Assembly (NCBI RefSeq): GCF_000015245.1
Contig: NC_008700.1
Coordinates: 626,001 to 690,000, forward strand
DNA from: Shewanella amazonensis SB2B
Lineage (GTDB): Bacteria; Pseudomonadota; Gammaproteobacteria; Enterobacterales; Shewanellaceae
Direction: 5' to 3'
Length of the DNA: 64,000 nucleotides
How positions within the stretch are numbered: the first letter of the stretch is position 1; every line of letters begins with the position of its first letter. Made by a program: the position numbers and the translations under genes. Shown in pieces: positions 37,245 to 46,358 of this stretch. Below the pieces are notes generated by a model. That model saw only the letters and a list, made by a program, of their open reading frames with translations. It searched no databases and was not told the origin of the DNA.

Positions 37245-39068
37245 TTAATGCACTTGCAGCAGGTCCAGGTGCGCCGCAAAGTCTTTGGGGCCCATAAAGC
37301 CGGTGACTCTTAAGTCATCACGCAGGCCGCTCTGGGGATCGAACAGCAGCAGTGTCGGCAGACCAAGCACATCGTAGGTCTCCAGCAAGGTTACGTCGAT
37401 GGCGTCAGACTTGGTCACATCGGCCTGAAGCAGCACCATGTTATCCAGGCGCTTTTTCACTTCCGGATCAGGGAACGTAATGTGCTCAAATTCCTTACAG
37501 GCCACACACCAGTCGGCGTAGAGGTCCAGCATCACAAACTTGCCTTCAAAGCGGGCTATGGCCAGCTCGGCATTGAGATCTTCTACTGACTTGATGCGCT
37601 TGAATTCAACCCCTTTTACGGATTGTTGTGCAGTATTGTTGGTGGGCATCTGATAGCCCAAACCGCCCATCACAGCCTGGAAGCCGTAAGAGAATGCGGC
37701 CAGCAGTCCGAGCATCAGCAGCACAGTGCGCACGGTTTGTTTCCAGTTGAATTCGGTCTTTTTGTTTTGATGCAGCAGATAGCCCGCAAGTGCTACGCCC
37801 CACAGAGCCCACAGCAAATCGGACACCATACCTGGCCAGATACGACCAATCATCATCACAGATACCGCAATTAACAGGAAGCCAAACACAGTCTTGATGA
37901 TTTCCATCCAGGCGCCTGCGCGGGGCAGCAATTTACCACCGGAAGTGCCCATCAGCAGCAATGGCAGACCCATGCCCATACTAAGCACGTACAGGGCGGC
38001 AAAGCCCATCAGCAGGTCGCCACTTTGCGCCACGTACACCAGAGCGCCCGACAAGGGGGCCGTGGTGCATGGCGATGCCACCAGACCGGAGATCACCCCC
38101 ATAATGAAGACGCCGGTGAGGTTGCCACCTTTCTGGTTGTTGGACAGGCCATTCATCTTTTCCTGCCAGGAAGAGGGCAATTTGAGGTCATACAGGCCAA
38201 ACATAGACAGGCTGAGGACGAAGAAGAGTATCGCCAGACCAATCAGTACCGCTGGGTGTTGCAGCGCGGCTTGATATTTCATCCCTGCCGACGCCACCAC
38301 CAAACCCAGCAGCGAATAGGTAATCGCCATACCTTGCACATAGGCCATGGACAGGGTAAAGGCGCGGCCCGTGGATAACTTTTCACCCTGACCGACGATA
38401 ATGCCCGACAGAATAGGGTACATGGGGAATACGCAGGGCGTAAGCGCTAAACCAATGCCCAAACCGAAGAAAATCAGCAAGGTCCAACCGAGGTTTCCTT
38501 CGGTCAGCATCTGCGCCAGACTGTCCTGTTGGGTCAGAGGTGCAGAGGTTGAAGTGCCTGATACTGTGCCGTCAGATACAGGTTTTGCGGATTCGCCTGA
38601 CAGCTTGCCATCGTTGGGGGCCACAGCGGTAAGCTGCTTGCTGACCCTGGTGGGTGGGAAGCAGAGTTTGCCTTCGGCGCAGCCCATGAAGGTGAGGGTC
38701 AGTGTACCCTGATCCATGGCTTCTTTGAGGGCAACGGTAAACTCAACATAGCTGTAAAATACCTGCTGCTCGCCAAAGTACTCGTCGTTGTGCAGCTTAC
38801 CCGGCGGCAGCGCGACCTCACCCAGGGTGGCGTTGTCGGCTTCAAACTTGAGTTTGTCGCGGTAAAGGTAATAGCCATCGGCAATCACAAAGGACACCCG
38901 CACCCGATTCCCGTCCTGGACGGCATCAAACACAAAGGCTTCATTCACGGGCATCAGCTCGGGCTCGCCCTTGAGGAAATCGAATTTTTTACCAAAAATA
39001 TCATTGGCATGGGTCGATGGGGCCAATAACAGCAGACAACTAAACAGCAGGGTGATGATTTTTTTCAT
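37245..39068 (-). CDS. dsbD: thiol:disulfide interchange protein DsbD
   Basis: 607 residues in the three-domain DsbD plan: signal peptide and N-terminal alpha domain with the catalytic pair in FMGCAEGKLCFPP, eight-helix membrane domain with cysteines in LTPCVFPMYP and ASPCTTAPLSG, and C-terminal thioredoxin domain with YADWCVACKEF. It carries electrons from cytoplasmic thioredoxin to periplasmic DsbC/DsbG and cytochrome c maturation, fitting a bacterium rich in cytochromes c. The start codon overlaps the cutA stop by 4 bp (ATGA-type), so the two are translationally coupled. Confidence 0.97.
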   Translation of the reverse strand: MKKIITLLFSCLLLLAPSTHANDIFGKKFDFLKGEPELMPVNEAFVFDAVQDGNRVRVSFVIADGYYLYRDKLKFEADNATLGEVALPPGKLHNDEYFGEQQVFYSYVEFTVALKEAMDQGTLTLTFMGCAEGKLCFPPTRVSKQLTAVAPNDGKLSGESAKPVSDGTVSGTSTSAPLTQQDSLAQMLTEGNLGWTLLIFFGLGIGLALTPCVFPMYPILSGIIVGQGEKLSTGRAFTLSMAYVQGMAITYSLLGLVVASAGMKYQAALQHPAVLIGLAILFFVLSLSMFGLYDLKLPSSWQEKMNGLSNNQKGGNLTGVFIMGVISGLVASPCTTAPLSGALVYVAQSGDLLMGFAALYVLSMGMGLPLLLMGTSGGKLLPRAGAWMEIIKTVFGFLLIAVSVMMIGRIWPGMVSDLLWALWGVALAGYLLHQNKKTEFNWKQTVRTVLLMLGLLAAFSYGFQAVMGGLGYQMPTNNTAQQSVKGVEFKRIKSVEDLNAELAIARFEGKFVMLDLYADWCVACKEFEHITFPDPEVKKRLDNMVLLQADVTKSDAIDVTLLETYDVLGLPTLLLFDPQSGLRDDLRVTGFMGPKDFAAHLDLLQVH

Positions 39069-39397
39069 GATTGTGTATTGTCGTTTATCCAGTTCAAATA
39101 GCCGGGCAGGGCCTCGGTTACGGGCGTCGCGATAATCTCAGGCAACTCATAGGGATGCAGCTCAGAAATCGCCCGTTCCACCTCGGCATACAGTGCCCGC
39201 CGGGTCTTGATGAATAAGGGATATTCCCTGTCTTCACAGAGTTTCCCTTGCCAATGGTACACCGACGTCACAGGGCCACCCTGCTGCACACAGGCAGCAA
39301 GGCTGTTGCTCACCAGACGTTTGGCAATGGCAAGGCCGACATCCTCTGAGGGGCAGGTGGTCATAACCAGGATATAGTCATCCATGGACTGTGCCAT
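39065..39397 (-). CDS. cutA: CutA divalent-cation tolerance protein
   Basis: 110 residues from ATG 39397, which has GGGAGA upstream; 39409 is a weaker TTG. CutA signatures are clear: TTCPSEDVGLAIAKRLV, ACVQQGGPVTSVYHWQGK and ELHPYELPEI. CutA trimers bind divalent metals; cutA-dsbD (cutA/dipZ) is a classical enterobacterial operon and is conserved here with a 4-bp overlap. Confidence 0.96.
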   Translation of the reverse strand: MAQSMDDYILVMTTCPSEDVGLAIAKRLVSNSLAACVQQGGPVTSVYHWQGKLCEDREYPLFIKTRRALYAEVERAISELHPYELPEIIATPVTEALPGYLNWINDNTQS

Positions 39398-39609
39398 GAT
39401 CTCTCCCAAGGTTTAAAACTCCCTTAAGGCTGCTAAGTTAGCCTTAAGCTCAGGTTGGCAAACACTTTACGTGTTTTGTCTGACTCTTGCATTAAGAGAA
39501 AGCTGAAATAGTGATACGGGTTGTTTCTCCCCGCAGCGACAGCCGGTACTCTTGAAATTTGACCGGACAGCCCCCATTTATCTTGCAACCCACTGTATTC
39601 GAGGTCGCC

Positions 39610-40200
39610 ATGTTTTTTGCTTTTGTTCTGATCTTTATCCTGATCCCCGTGGTCGAGCTCTCGGTGCTGATTCGGGTTGGCGAAGCGCTCGGCAGCCTGA
39701 CCACAGTGGCACTGGTGCTCTTCACCGCAGTAGTAGGGGTATCCCTGGTTCGCAGTCAGGGATTGTCGACCCTGATGCAGGCGCAGCAGAAAATGGCCCG
39801 GGGTGAGGCGCCTACGTCTGAATTGGTACAGGGCATGATGCTGGCCATGGCCGGAGTCCTGCTGCTGATACCGGGCTTTGTCACCGACTTTATTGGTTTG
39901 CTCCTGCTCACGCCCATTACCCGTAAACCCCTGGCAGCTTTGCTGCTGAAGCGCTTGCAACTGAAAGTGGTGGGTCAGGGTGGCTTTGGTGCCAATTCTC
40001 AGGGGCCTTTTGGTCAGGGGCCGTTTGGCCAGGGACCTTTTGGTAACGACCCCTTCAATCGCCAGGGTGGCAACACCTTCGATGGCGACTTTGAACGCAA
40101 AGATGACCCCATGGCGCAAAGTCATCAGCTGAACCAGCCCAAAAATCCGGCCAGTGAAGATGATACTGCGCAGTCTGACACCCACAAGCCCAGAGACTGA
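39610..40200 (+). CDS. fxsA: FxsA family cytoplasmic membrane protein
   Basis: 196 residues from ATG 39610 (GAGG upstream). The FxsA core (FFAFVLIFILIPVVELSVLIRVGEALG, VVGVSLVRSQGLSTL, GVLLLIPGFVTDFIGLLLL) has about four hydrophobic segments. A hydrophilic tail holds four QGPFG-like repeats (40002-40060) and an acidic end. E. coli FxsA overproduction relieves exclusion of phage T7 in F-plasmid cells; its normal role is unknown. Divergent from cutA. Confidence 0.92.
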   Translation: MFFAFVLIFILIPVVELSVLIRVGEALGSLTTVALVLFTAVVGVSLVRSQGLSTLMQAQQKMARGEAPTSELVQGMMLAMAGVLLLIPGFVTDFIGLLLLTPITRKPLAALLLKRLQLKVVGQGGFGANSQGPFGQGPFGQGPFGNDPFNRQGGNTFDGDFERKDDPMAQSHQLNQPKNPASEDDTAQSDTHKPRD

Positions 40201-40262
40201 ACTGTGCGCTGGGTTTAGTGGCCGCACGCTTCAGCAGCGGGTCTTTTTCCACACTCGATGAT

Positions 40263-42170
40263 TCAGGTTTCGGAATGTAACTGCCTGGGATCTTTTGGAT
40301 AAAAGGCCTCGGGTTTGGTGCTGATTTTGGCGAACCTGCGGGTGTTCTTGTAGGGCAGCTTCATAAAGCCAGAGACTCCGTTACCGTGAATCTTATCCAC
40401 ATGGTGCAAAATTCTGTCGAGACTCGCCCGGAATGCGGCCTGCTTGCGCGGGTTAAGCAGCTTTAAGTAGCTGTGGATCTTCAAATGATCGCCAAGGGCC
40501 TCAAAGATGATACAGCCGGTGTGATGGATTTGGTTTAGCCAGCCAAGCTCGGTCATGATTTCGGCGGGTAGCTCCAGGTTTTCGTCCGGATCTTTGCCGT
40601 CTTCAAAGTACGAATGCAGCCGCGACTTGTCTTCCAACATGGGTACATCGCCCACTTCAAAGGGTAACTGCTGAGCGGGGCTTGCCACAAAGGTGCCGCT
40701 GACGGGATCGCGGCTGATGTGCAAGGTGTCCCTCGCATTAAAAAAGCAGGCTTTGAAGGTGCCCAGACGGCCTATGCCCCGGGCGAGGGTGACCATGTTG
40801 TTTACTGCCTGCACCAATGCCTGTTTGAGCGTGGCGTCGTGCAGCGCCAGATTGGAGTCGATAAATACGCCATCCTGCTGCCAATGGAGCGCGAGCCCCC
40901 CGACTATGGGGTATTGCCCCAATCTGCCCACCGCGGCAATAAAGCCCTTCTCGGTATCCCCCATGCCGGCCAGAAAATTGCGGTAGTACTTATCCAGTTG
41001 CACATCATCAACCCGGGCGATGGGCTCATCGGCATTGTGCTCGCGCAAAAAGGACTTGCGCGAGCTGTAGCTCACGGTATCGACCTCTTTACCCCGATTC
41101 TGTACCCACACGGGGATCTCGGCCATGGCTTCCGGGCGGGGGATATCCGGTAACAGCAGCCGGTGACTGTGGCGCATACTGCGAAGAAAATAATCACCGC
41201 CCCGGTTGCGGGTCTGGGCATCATCACTGAGCATGGCCTCCAGGGTGCGGGCAAGCTCCATGGGCAGGCCAATGCTGGTGGGCGGAATAACTCGGGAGCC
41301 AAAACGGCTGGCTTGTCCAGACGCCAGGGCATAGAGGGTAGCGGCTACTCCCTGCTCGTCGAATCGTGGGCTTGAGAGGGCGCCACTGAGCTGCTCATCG
41401 CCGATAAAATACACATCCCCCATGCGGGCATTGGTATGCTGCTGGTCGCTGGAGAGCAGATTCATTACATGTTCCTCCACCGGTCGGCCCAGTTCGTCCC
41501 GCTGGGCAAACACGGCCGAGCCCCAGTCAATCAGCGATAAATGACCTGTGGTTTCATCGTAAACCAGGTTGGAGGGCTTGATGTCGCCATGGACCAGCGG
41601 ACGTCCCGTTCTAAGATAAACAAGCAAATCGGCCAGCTGGCGCGCAATGCTCATGATCATGGGAATAGGCAGAGCACCGCGGCGACGACACAGCTGCTCC
41701 AGCTCTTCACCCGGTGCCCGAGCCATCACCAGAATGCCCTGTTTGCCGACCCGTTCAAATTTGACCAGCGGCGGCACATTGGGGTGGCGACAGTGTGACA
41801 GCATAAAGGCTTCTTCTTCGAGCCTGTCCTGGATTTGCTGGGGCAGAGTAATACGGGAAAACTTGAATACGTGGGCTTCGCTGGCCTCATTGATGCCCGC
41901 AAACACAAAGCCATAGGCGCCCTTGCCAATAAATTCTATGTCCCGGTAACCCAATTTGGACAGCTGCTGTTTACACAGGCGTACCCAAGCCTTGTGCTTA
42001 CGGGCGTCGTCGGCCTTGAGCAGGTAGATGGATTGTTCTTCAGAAATATAGAAGTGTTGCAGCTGTGGCGTTTGGGCGGACAAAAACGGGATCCCCGGCG
42101 CTGATATTAATCCATCATTAAAGCCATATCCGCCGCAGACAGGCAAGGTATTTAGCGGCTGCCTACCCAA
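40263..42170 (-). CDS. Hanks-type serine/threonine protein kinase with uncharacterised C-terminal half
   Basis: Up to 635 residues. The kinase domain (about 75-340) has the glycine loop GKGAYGFVFAG (82), Lys103 in VFKFSR, a Glu-rich helix, catalytic loop HGDIKPSN (194-201) and DWG (215-217) in place of DFG. The second half (about 345-635) has no domain I recognise; it contains KYYRNFLAGMGDTEKG and a DRILHHVDKIHGNGVSGFMKLPYK segment. No transmembrane segment or PASTA repeat, so a cytoplasmic kinase. The start is unclear: 42170 is TTG and the next in-frame Met is past residue 120. A perfect FNR-type box lies 18 bp upstream. Confidence 0.85.
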   Translation of the reverse strand: MGRQPLNTLPVCGGYGFNDGLISAPGIPFLSAQTPQLQHFYISEEQSIYLLKADDARKHKAWVRLCKQQLSKLGYRDIEFIGKGAYGFVFAGINEASEAHVFKFSRITLPQQIQDRLEEEAFMLSHCRHPNVPPLVKFERVGKQGILVMARAPGEELEQLCRRRGALPIPMIMSIARQLADLLVYLRTGRPLVHGDIKPSNLVYDETTGHLSLIDWGSAVFAQRDELGRPVEEHVMNLLSSDQQHTNARMGDVYFIGDEQLSGALSSPRFDEQGVAATLYALASGQASRFGSRVIPPTSIGLPMELARTLEAMLSDDAQTRNRGGDYFLRSMRHSHRLLLPDIPRPEAMAEIPVWVQNRGKEVDTVSYSSRKSFLREHNADEPIARVDDVQLDKYYRNFLAGMGDTEKGFIAAVGRLGQYPIVGGLALHWQQDGVFIDSNLALHDATLKQALVQAVNNMVTLARGIGRLGTFKACFFNARDTLHISRDPVSGTFVASPAQQLPFEVGDVPMLEDKSRLHSYFEDGKDPDENLELPAEIMTELGWLNQIHHTGCIIFEALGDHLKIHSYLKLLNPRKQAAFRASLDRILHHVDKIHGNGVSGFMKLPYKNTRRFAKISTKPEAFYPKDPRQLHSET

Positions 42171-42187
42171 GTTTTTTGACCGCCATT

Positions 42188-42201
42188 TTGATGCAAATCA
42201 A
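42188..42201. promoter_or_regulatory. FNR/EtrA-type box
   Basis: TTGATGCAAATCAA is a perfect TTGAT-N4-ATCAA palindrome, the FNR/EtrA consensus. It lies between the divergent kinase gene and the Cys-rich 114-residue gene, 87 bp upstream of the latter's ATG, so it may give oxygen-dependent control of either or both. Confidence 0.75.
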
Positions 42202-42287
42202 CTCCGGCGCAGACAGCACAGGCTAAGGTGTTTTTATCAATTTATACTTTGCTTAACCGCAGGCTGGCGGCGATTGAGGAGGGCAGG

Positions 42288-42632
42288 ATGAACGCCCAAA
42301 AGAAACAACAACTGATTGAACTGTATGACTTTGCACGTAAGCGTATCATTCAGTCAATGGAGCTGAGGCACTGTCCCCATGCCGGGTTTTATAACAGTGT
42401 CGATGAGCGCTGCATCTATTGCCATCAGGGGATGGAATGCGTGTGGATGAATCACAACGACGAATTGGTCTCACTGGAAGAGAAAAGCGAAGAAGACCTT
42501 AAGCAGCAACTCTTGGTTGCAGTAGACTTTGTTGACTCCAATTTGTCGCCCTATCACCTGACCCGGCGCAAGTGTCAGTGTGAAAACTGTGTCTGGTTGC
42601 GTCAGGTGAACGAGGCATTGAACGCGCCCTGA
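42288..42632 (+). CDS. small Cys-rich protein of unknown function
   Basis: 114 residues from ATG 42288, preceded by a strong GAGGAGGG. Cysteine pairs CIYCHQGMEC and CQCENC, plus CPHAGF and the terminal VWLRQVNEAL segment, suggest a metal-binding or disulfide-bonded protein; no signal peptide is visible. I do not recognise a named family. The perfect FNR-type box 87 bp upstream suggests low-oxygen expression. Confidence 0.78.
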   Translation: MNAQKKQQLIELYDFARKRIIQSMELRHCPHAGFYNSVDERCIYCHQGMECVWMNHNDELVSLEEKSEEDLKQQLLVAVDFVDSNLSPYHLTRRKCQCENCVWLRQVNEALNAP

Positions 42633-42700
42633 AGCGCGCTTTGCATCCCCCAGACTTTGCCGCTAGAGTAAGGCGTCTTTTTTCGTCATAGGGGATGGTC

Positions 42701-43357
42701 ATGGAGCCCGGATTCTGGCACGACAAGTGGCAGTCACAACAGATTGGATTTCACCAATCGGATATCAACCCATTCTTGGTCAAACACTGGGAAAGCCTGA
42801 AACTTGAAGGTAAAGGCAAGGTGTTTGTCCCCCTGTGCGGCAAATCCCTCGACATGGAATTTCTGGCCGCCCAGGGACACGAAGTTATCGGCAGTGAACT
42901 GTCTGCGTTGGCTGTGAGCCAGTTTTTTGAGGCTGCAGGTGCAAAGCCGCAAAGCCGTACCCAGGGGGAACACGTACACCACAGTGCGCAGGGTGTGACC
43001 TTGATAGAGGGTGACTTTTTCACTCTGGATGAGGAGTTGGTTGCCGGGTGCAGTGGTTTTTACGATCGCGCCGCTCTCATCGCCTGGCCAGCCGAGATGC
43101 GCATCGATTATGTGCGTAAGCTTGCCGCCTTAATTCCCGCCGGTACTCCGGGATTGCTGATTACTCTCGACTATCCCCAGGAAGCCCTGATAGGCCCACC
43201 CTTTGCGGTTTCCCCCAATTGGGTGGAAGAGTTTGTGGGAGAATATTTCGAGGTCGTAGTGCTTGAGAGCCAGGATGTGCTGGCCGATAATCCGCGCTTT
43301 GTGAAAAAAGCCGTGCCCTGGCTCAATGAGGCGGCTTATCTGCTGGTGCGTAAGTAA
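42701..43357 (+). CDS. tpm: thiopurine S-methyltransferase
   Basis: 218 residues from ATG 42701 (AGGGG upstream), the length of bacterial TPMTs. MEPGFWHDKWQSQQIGFHQ is the typical N-terminus, KVFVPLCGKSLDMEFLAAQGHEVIGSELS is the SAM-binding core, and YDRAALIAWP follows. In bacteria it methylates thiopurines and also selenium and tellurium oxyanion products. Followed by a bidirectional terminator. Confidence 0.95.
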   Translation: MEPGFWHDKWQSQQIGFHQSDINPFLVKHWESLKLEGKGKVFVPLCGKSLDMEFLAAQGHEVIGSELSALAVSQFFEAAGAKPQSRTQGEHVHHSAQGVTLIEGDFFTLDEELVAGCSGFYDRAALIAWPAEMRIDYVRKLAALIPAGTPGLLITLDYPQEALIGPPFAVSPNWVEEFVGEYFEVVVLESQDVLADNPRFVKKAVPWLNEAAYLLVRK

Positions 43358-43393
43358 TCTCTTTATTTCCGTTCATATCTGGCAAGGCCAGCA

Positions 43394-43426
43394 TAAAAAA
43401 AGCGACCCATGGGGTCGCTTTTTTTG
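43394..43426. terminator. bidirectional terminator
   Basis: AAAAAAAGCGACCC/GGGTCGCTTTTTTT stem with an AT loop, serving tpm and the convergent porin gene. Confidence 0.9.
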
Positions 43427-43482
43427 CCTTTACGGCGGTCTGGTATTTTCAGCCAGACCTGCCTGCTTGGCGAAGCCTTGAC

Positions 43483-44568
43483 TTAGAAGTCGTAACGTAC
43501 ACCCACGGTGAACACGTTGTCGTCTTGCAGGTCAACACGCTGGCCAGCGGTTACGTGGCTGCCTTCATACATGGCATAGTGAGCGAACAACAGGGTAGAC
43601 TTGGCTGCGCGGTAGTCGGCACCCAGAGTAATGTTGGTGACTTCGATGTCAGAACCAGACAGTGTCTTGTTTACGACTTTACCGTCAACTACTTCGGTGT
43701 ACTTAACAACGTTACCATAGTACTTGCCCATGCCACTTTCATCGTAGCCATATTCGGCTTTCAGGTTTACACCGTTCAGGTTGTAAGCCACGTTGACAAA
43801 GTAAGTGTTGTTGTCGTTGCCGCTGTCCACTTTCTCGGTGTTCTGGAACAGACCGCCTACCTTGAAATCACCCAGTTTTACCTGAGCAACTGCGCGGTAT
43901 GCATCGACGTTGCTGATGCCCTTGTTGTAGGCACCGGCAAGGTAGAAGTTGTGCTTCTTCAGGCCCTTGTCACCGACGGTAACAGACAACGCATACTGAG
44001 CGTCGTCGCTGCCATTGTTGTCTTCCATCAGGTAGGTGGCATTCAGGGTTACCAGGTCAGCGATCACTGGAGAGTAGTACCAGATACCGTCGGCGCTGCG
44101 GGTTTGTGCTGCAACCAAACGGTCGATATCCGCGTTGGTGTTACCGAACAGGTCCACGCCGCCTTCAGACTGCTTGAATACTGTGTCGTTGCGGCCTACC
44201 AGTACGGTACCTGCGCTGGTTTTGATACCCAGATAAGTGTTACGTGGCTTGAATGTATCACCTGAACCAGAGGTGTTCTCTACCTGGAACTCCATTTGGT
44301 AAACGATATCGATACCAGAGCTGATGTTCTCAGTACCTTTTACACCCAACCAGGAGAAGTTGTTTTCGATGTAGGTGCCTGAGTTGTTCTCGTTGGCAAA
44401 ATCATTGGTGTTGATACCTTTAGTGCCAGACTGCACAGTGGTACCTACGTCGGTGTTGGTGACTGACAAATCAAGACGGCCATAGAACTGAGGACCTTCG
44501 GCCAGTGCGCCGAATGATGCCAGGGCCATTACCGATGCTACAGATGCAGAGATAAGGGTCTTCTTCAT
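43483..44568 (-). CDS. outer-membrane porin (general Gram-negative porin)
   Basis: 361 residues from ATG 44568 (MKKTLISASVASVMALASFGALA signal). Beta-barrel porin features: QFYGRLDLSV first strand, NNFSWLGVKGTENISSG and an L3-type loop GRNDTVFKQSEGGVDLFGNTNADIDRL, ending in aromatic FTVGVRYDF. It is a close paralogue of the next porin; both share the FKQSEGG-DLFGNTNADID segment. Small hydrophilic solutes would pass through it. The 385-bp gap to the next gene holds the second gene's terminator and this gene's promoter region. Confidence 0.93.
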   Translation of the reverse strand: MKKTLISASVASVMALASFGALAEGPQFYGRLDLSVTNTDVGTTVQSGTKGINTNDFANENNSGTYIENNFSWLGVKGTENISSGIDIVYQMEFQVENTSGSGDTFKPRNTYLGIKTSAGTVLVGRNDTVFKQSEGGVDLFGNTNADIDRLVAAQTRSADGIWYYSPVIADLVTLNATYLMEDNNGSDDAQYALSVTVGDKGLKKHNFYLAGAYNKGISNVDAYRAVAQVKLGDFKVGGLFQNTEKVDSGNDNNTYFVNVAYNLNGVNLKAEYGYDESGMGKYYGNVVKYTEVVDGKVVNKTLSGSDIEVTNITLGADYRAAKSTLLFAHYAMYEGSHVTAGQRVDLQDDNVFTVGVRYDF

Positions 44569-44906
44569 GTTTACATGCTCCCTAGAACCGAAGTTCTGTT
44601 CCATTTTTATGGTTATTGAGTTGTTTTCCTCTGGTTTGCTACAGGCAAACAGCCTGGTAACAAAGTTGCCGATGATTTTTACAGGTTTACCGATTGTAAG
44701 TTGTGGAGTGGATCAAACTTTCAGGCCGTACAGGAAGGATTTAAGGCATTTTTGTGACTGAATCCTTTCTTGACGGCATTTTTACGATAAATCGAGCAAA
44801 AACACAGCGTTGACTACCCATAAATGGGTAATTAGTGTCGACAAATTTGGTTTAACTTTAGCAGTAGTGCATATAACTGCAATAAAAGTATCAAATTTTT
44901 TGCATT

Positions 44907-44931
44907 AAAAAGCGGCCTGCAGGCCGCTTTG
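44907..44931 (-). terminator. intrinsic terminator of upstream porin gene
   Basis: AAAGCGGCCTGCAGGCCGCTTT-type perfect stem centred on CTGCAG; the minus-strand T-run follows. It separates the two porin transcripts. The remaining 44569-44906 is AT-rich and probably the promoter of the first porin. Confidence 0.85.
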
Positions 44932-44953
44932 TATAGGTATTTTTATCAGATGC

Positions 44954-46021
44954 TTAGAAGTCTACCCGCAACCCCAGGGTGATCACGTCGTCTTCCAGGG
45001 AGACCTTGTTACCACCAAGTAACATATCCCCGTCAAATCGGGTGAAATGACCATAAACCAAAGTATTTTTGCTTAGACGATGATCGGCACCCAGGGTGTA
45101 TTGCTGCAAATCGACGTTTTCGACCTGTTCCATGCCAACGTCAGAATCTCCCACCATGCGACCGACATACTTACCCAAACCTGAATCGTCCTGGCCGTAG
45201 CTGGCCTTCAGGGTGGTGTTACCCAGCTTGTAACCGGCGTTGATAAACCAGGTGTCACCTTCCAGATTGCTGTACTTATCTGCCACATGCTCCGAGTTTT
45301 GGTAGAGCGCGCCCAGTACCAACTCCCCGAATTTAACCTGTGCCACGCCGCGGTAGGCTTTAATGCCATCCAGGCCATCATTGTATGCAGCAGCAACATA
45401 GTAGTTTTGGGCCTTCAGGGCCTTGTCACCCAGGGTGGCCGACAGGGCATAGGTGTTACCGCTCCACTCATCGTCTTCACCGGGGTTGAACCAGCTACCT
45501 TCTTCATAGTTATCTTCCATGACGTAGGTGGCGTTCAGAGTGAGAATATGAGCGATTTTGGGGGAGTAGTAGGTGATGCTGTCACCAAGACGGCTCTGCC
45601 CTGCCACCAGCAGATCGATATCCGCATTGGTGTTGCCAAACAGGTCGAAGCCTCCCTCTGACTGTTTGAATACGCTGTCGTTACGGCCAATTAACGCGGT
45701 ACCCGCCTGAGTTTGCAGGCCCACGAAGGTGTTACGGGTATTAAAAGTGTCGCCTGAGTTATCGAAGTTATTTACGCCAAACTCCATTTGATAAATCAGG
45801 GCGACGTTTTGGCTCAGCTTTTCACTGCCTTTGACGCCGAGCCAGGAGAAATTGTTTTCAAATACAGTGCCGTCTTTTTGGTTTTGGGTGGCGTAACCTG
45901 TATTGGAATTGGTGGCTGCCAGGTCAACACGGCCATAAAACGCAGGGCCATCAGCCAGGGTGGCGAATGAAGACAGGGCGGCACCCGTGGCAACGGCCGA
46001 TGCGATCAGGGATTTTTTCAT
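44954..46021 (-). CDS. outer-membrane porin, paralogue
   Basis: 355 residues. Signal peptide MKKSLIASAVATGAALSSFATLA, then AFYGRVDLAATN, NNFSWLGVKGSEKL, GRNDSVFKQSEGGFDLFGNTNADIDLL and a final VITLGLRVDF. The same architecture as the 43483-44568 porin, but diverged elsewhere, so a tandem duplication that is not recent. A perfect CRP box lies 94 bp upstream of the ATG, so catabolite control of this copy is likely, while the other copy lacks an obvious site. Confidence 0.93.
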   Translation of the reverse strand: MKKSLIASAVATGAALSSFATLADGPAFYGRVDLAATNSNTGYATQNQKDGTVFENNFSWLGVKGSEKLSQNVALIYQMEFGVNNFDNSGDTFNTRNTFVGLQTQAGTALIGRNDSVFKQSEGGFDLFGNTNADIDLLVAGQSRLGDSITYYSPKIAHILTLNATYVMEDNYEEGSWFNPGEDDEWSGNTYALSATLGDKALKAQNYYVAAAYNDGLDGIKAYRGVAQVKFGELVLGALYQNSEHVADKYSNLEGDTWFINAGYKLGNTTLKASYGQDDSGLGKYVGRMVGDSDVGMEQVENVDLQQYTLGADHRLSKNTLVYGHFTRFDGDMLLGGNKVSLEDDVITLGLRVDF

Positions 46022-46114
46022 AGCGGATTCCTCACTATTGACGGGACAGGGGCGTTGGGTTATTGCCCCTTACTTGAATGCGGCAGCAGTGTGGCAGTCC
46101 GTCAAAAGGCAAAG

Positions 46115-46130
46115 TGTGATCACTATCACA
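46115..46130 (-). promoter_or_regulatory. CRP-binding site
   Basis: TGTGATCACTATCACA is a perfect TGTGA-N6-TCACA palindrome. It lies 94 bp upstream of the porin ATG at 46021 and over 200 bp from tcdA, so it most likely acts on the porin. 46022-46358 otherwise contains no gene. Confidence 0.8.
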
Positions 46131-46358
46131 TCAAGTAAAATGAGGCGTGTTTATATCCCATTGTTTTACTTTGATAAAACAGGTTTTTATTTAAGGTTTA
46201 ACCGCTCGATTTATCTTCTGGAACCTGTCGCTGACAGTGCTAACATGTCAGGCACACATGGCCTGATTTGTATCAGGCCGCTCAGAAACGTCCTGTGCTT
46301 TCGGGCTGCGGCACTTTAGGCTAGAATGCGGCGTTTTTTACGGCATGGGGATCCACAG

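Noticed and set aside
39433..40227. 264-codon minus-strand ORF opposite fxsA
   Set aside because: fxsA on the plus strand has clear family sequence and a proper start; this frame is repetitive only because of the QGPFG repeats.
43483..46021. Recent gene duplication of the porins
   Set aside because: They share motif blocks but differ widely elsewhere, so the duplication is old and not a recent repeat.
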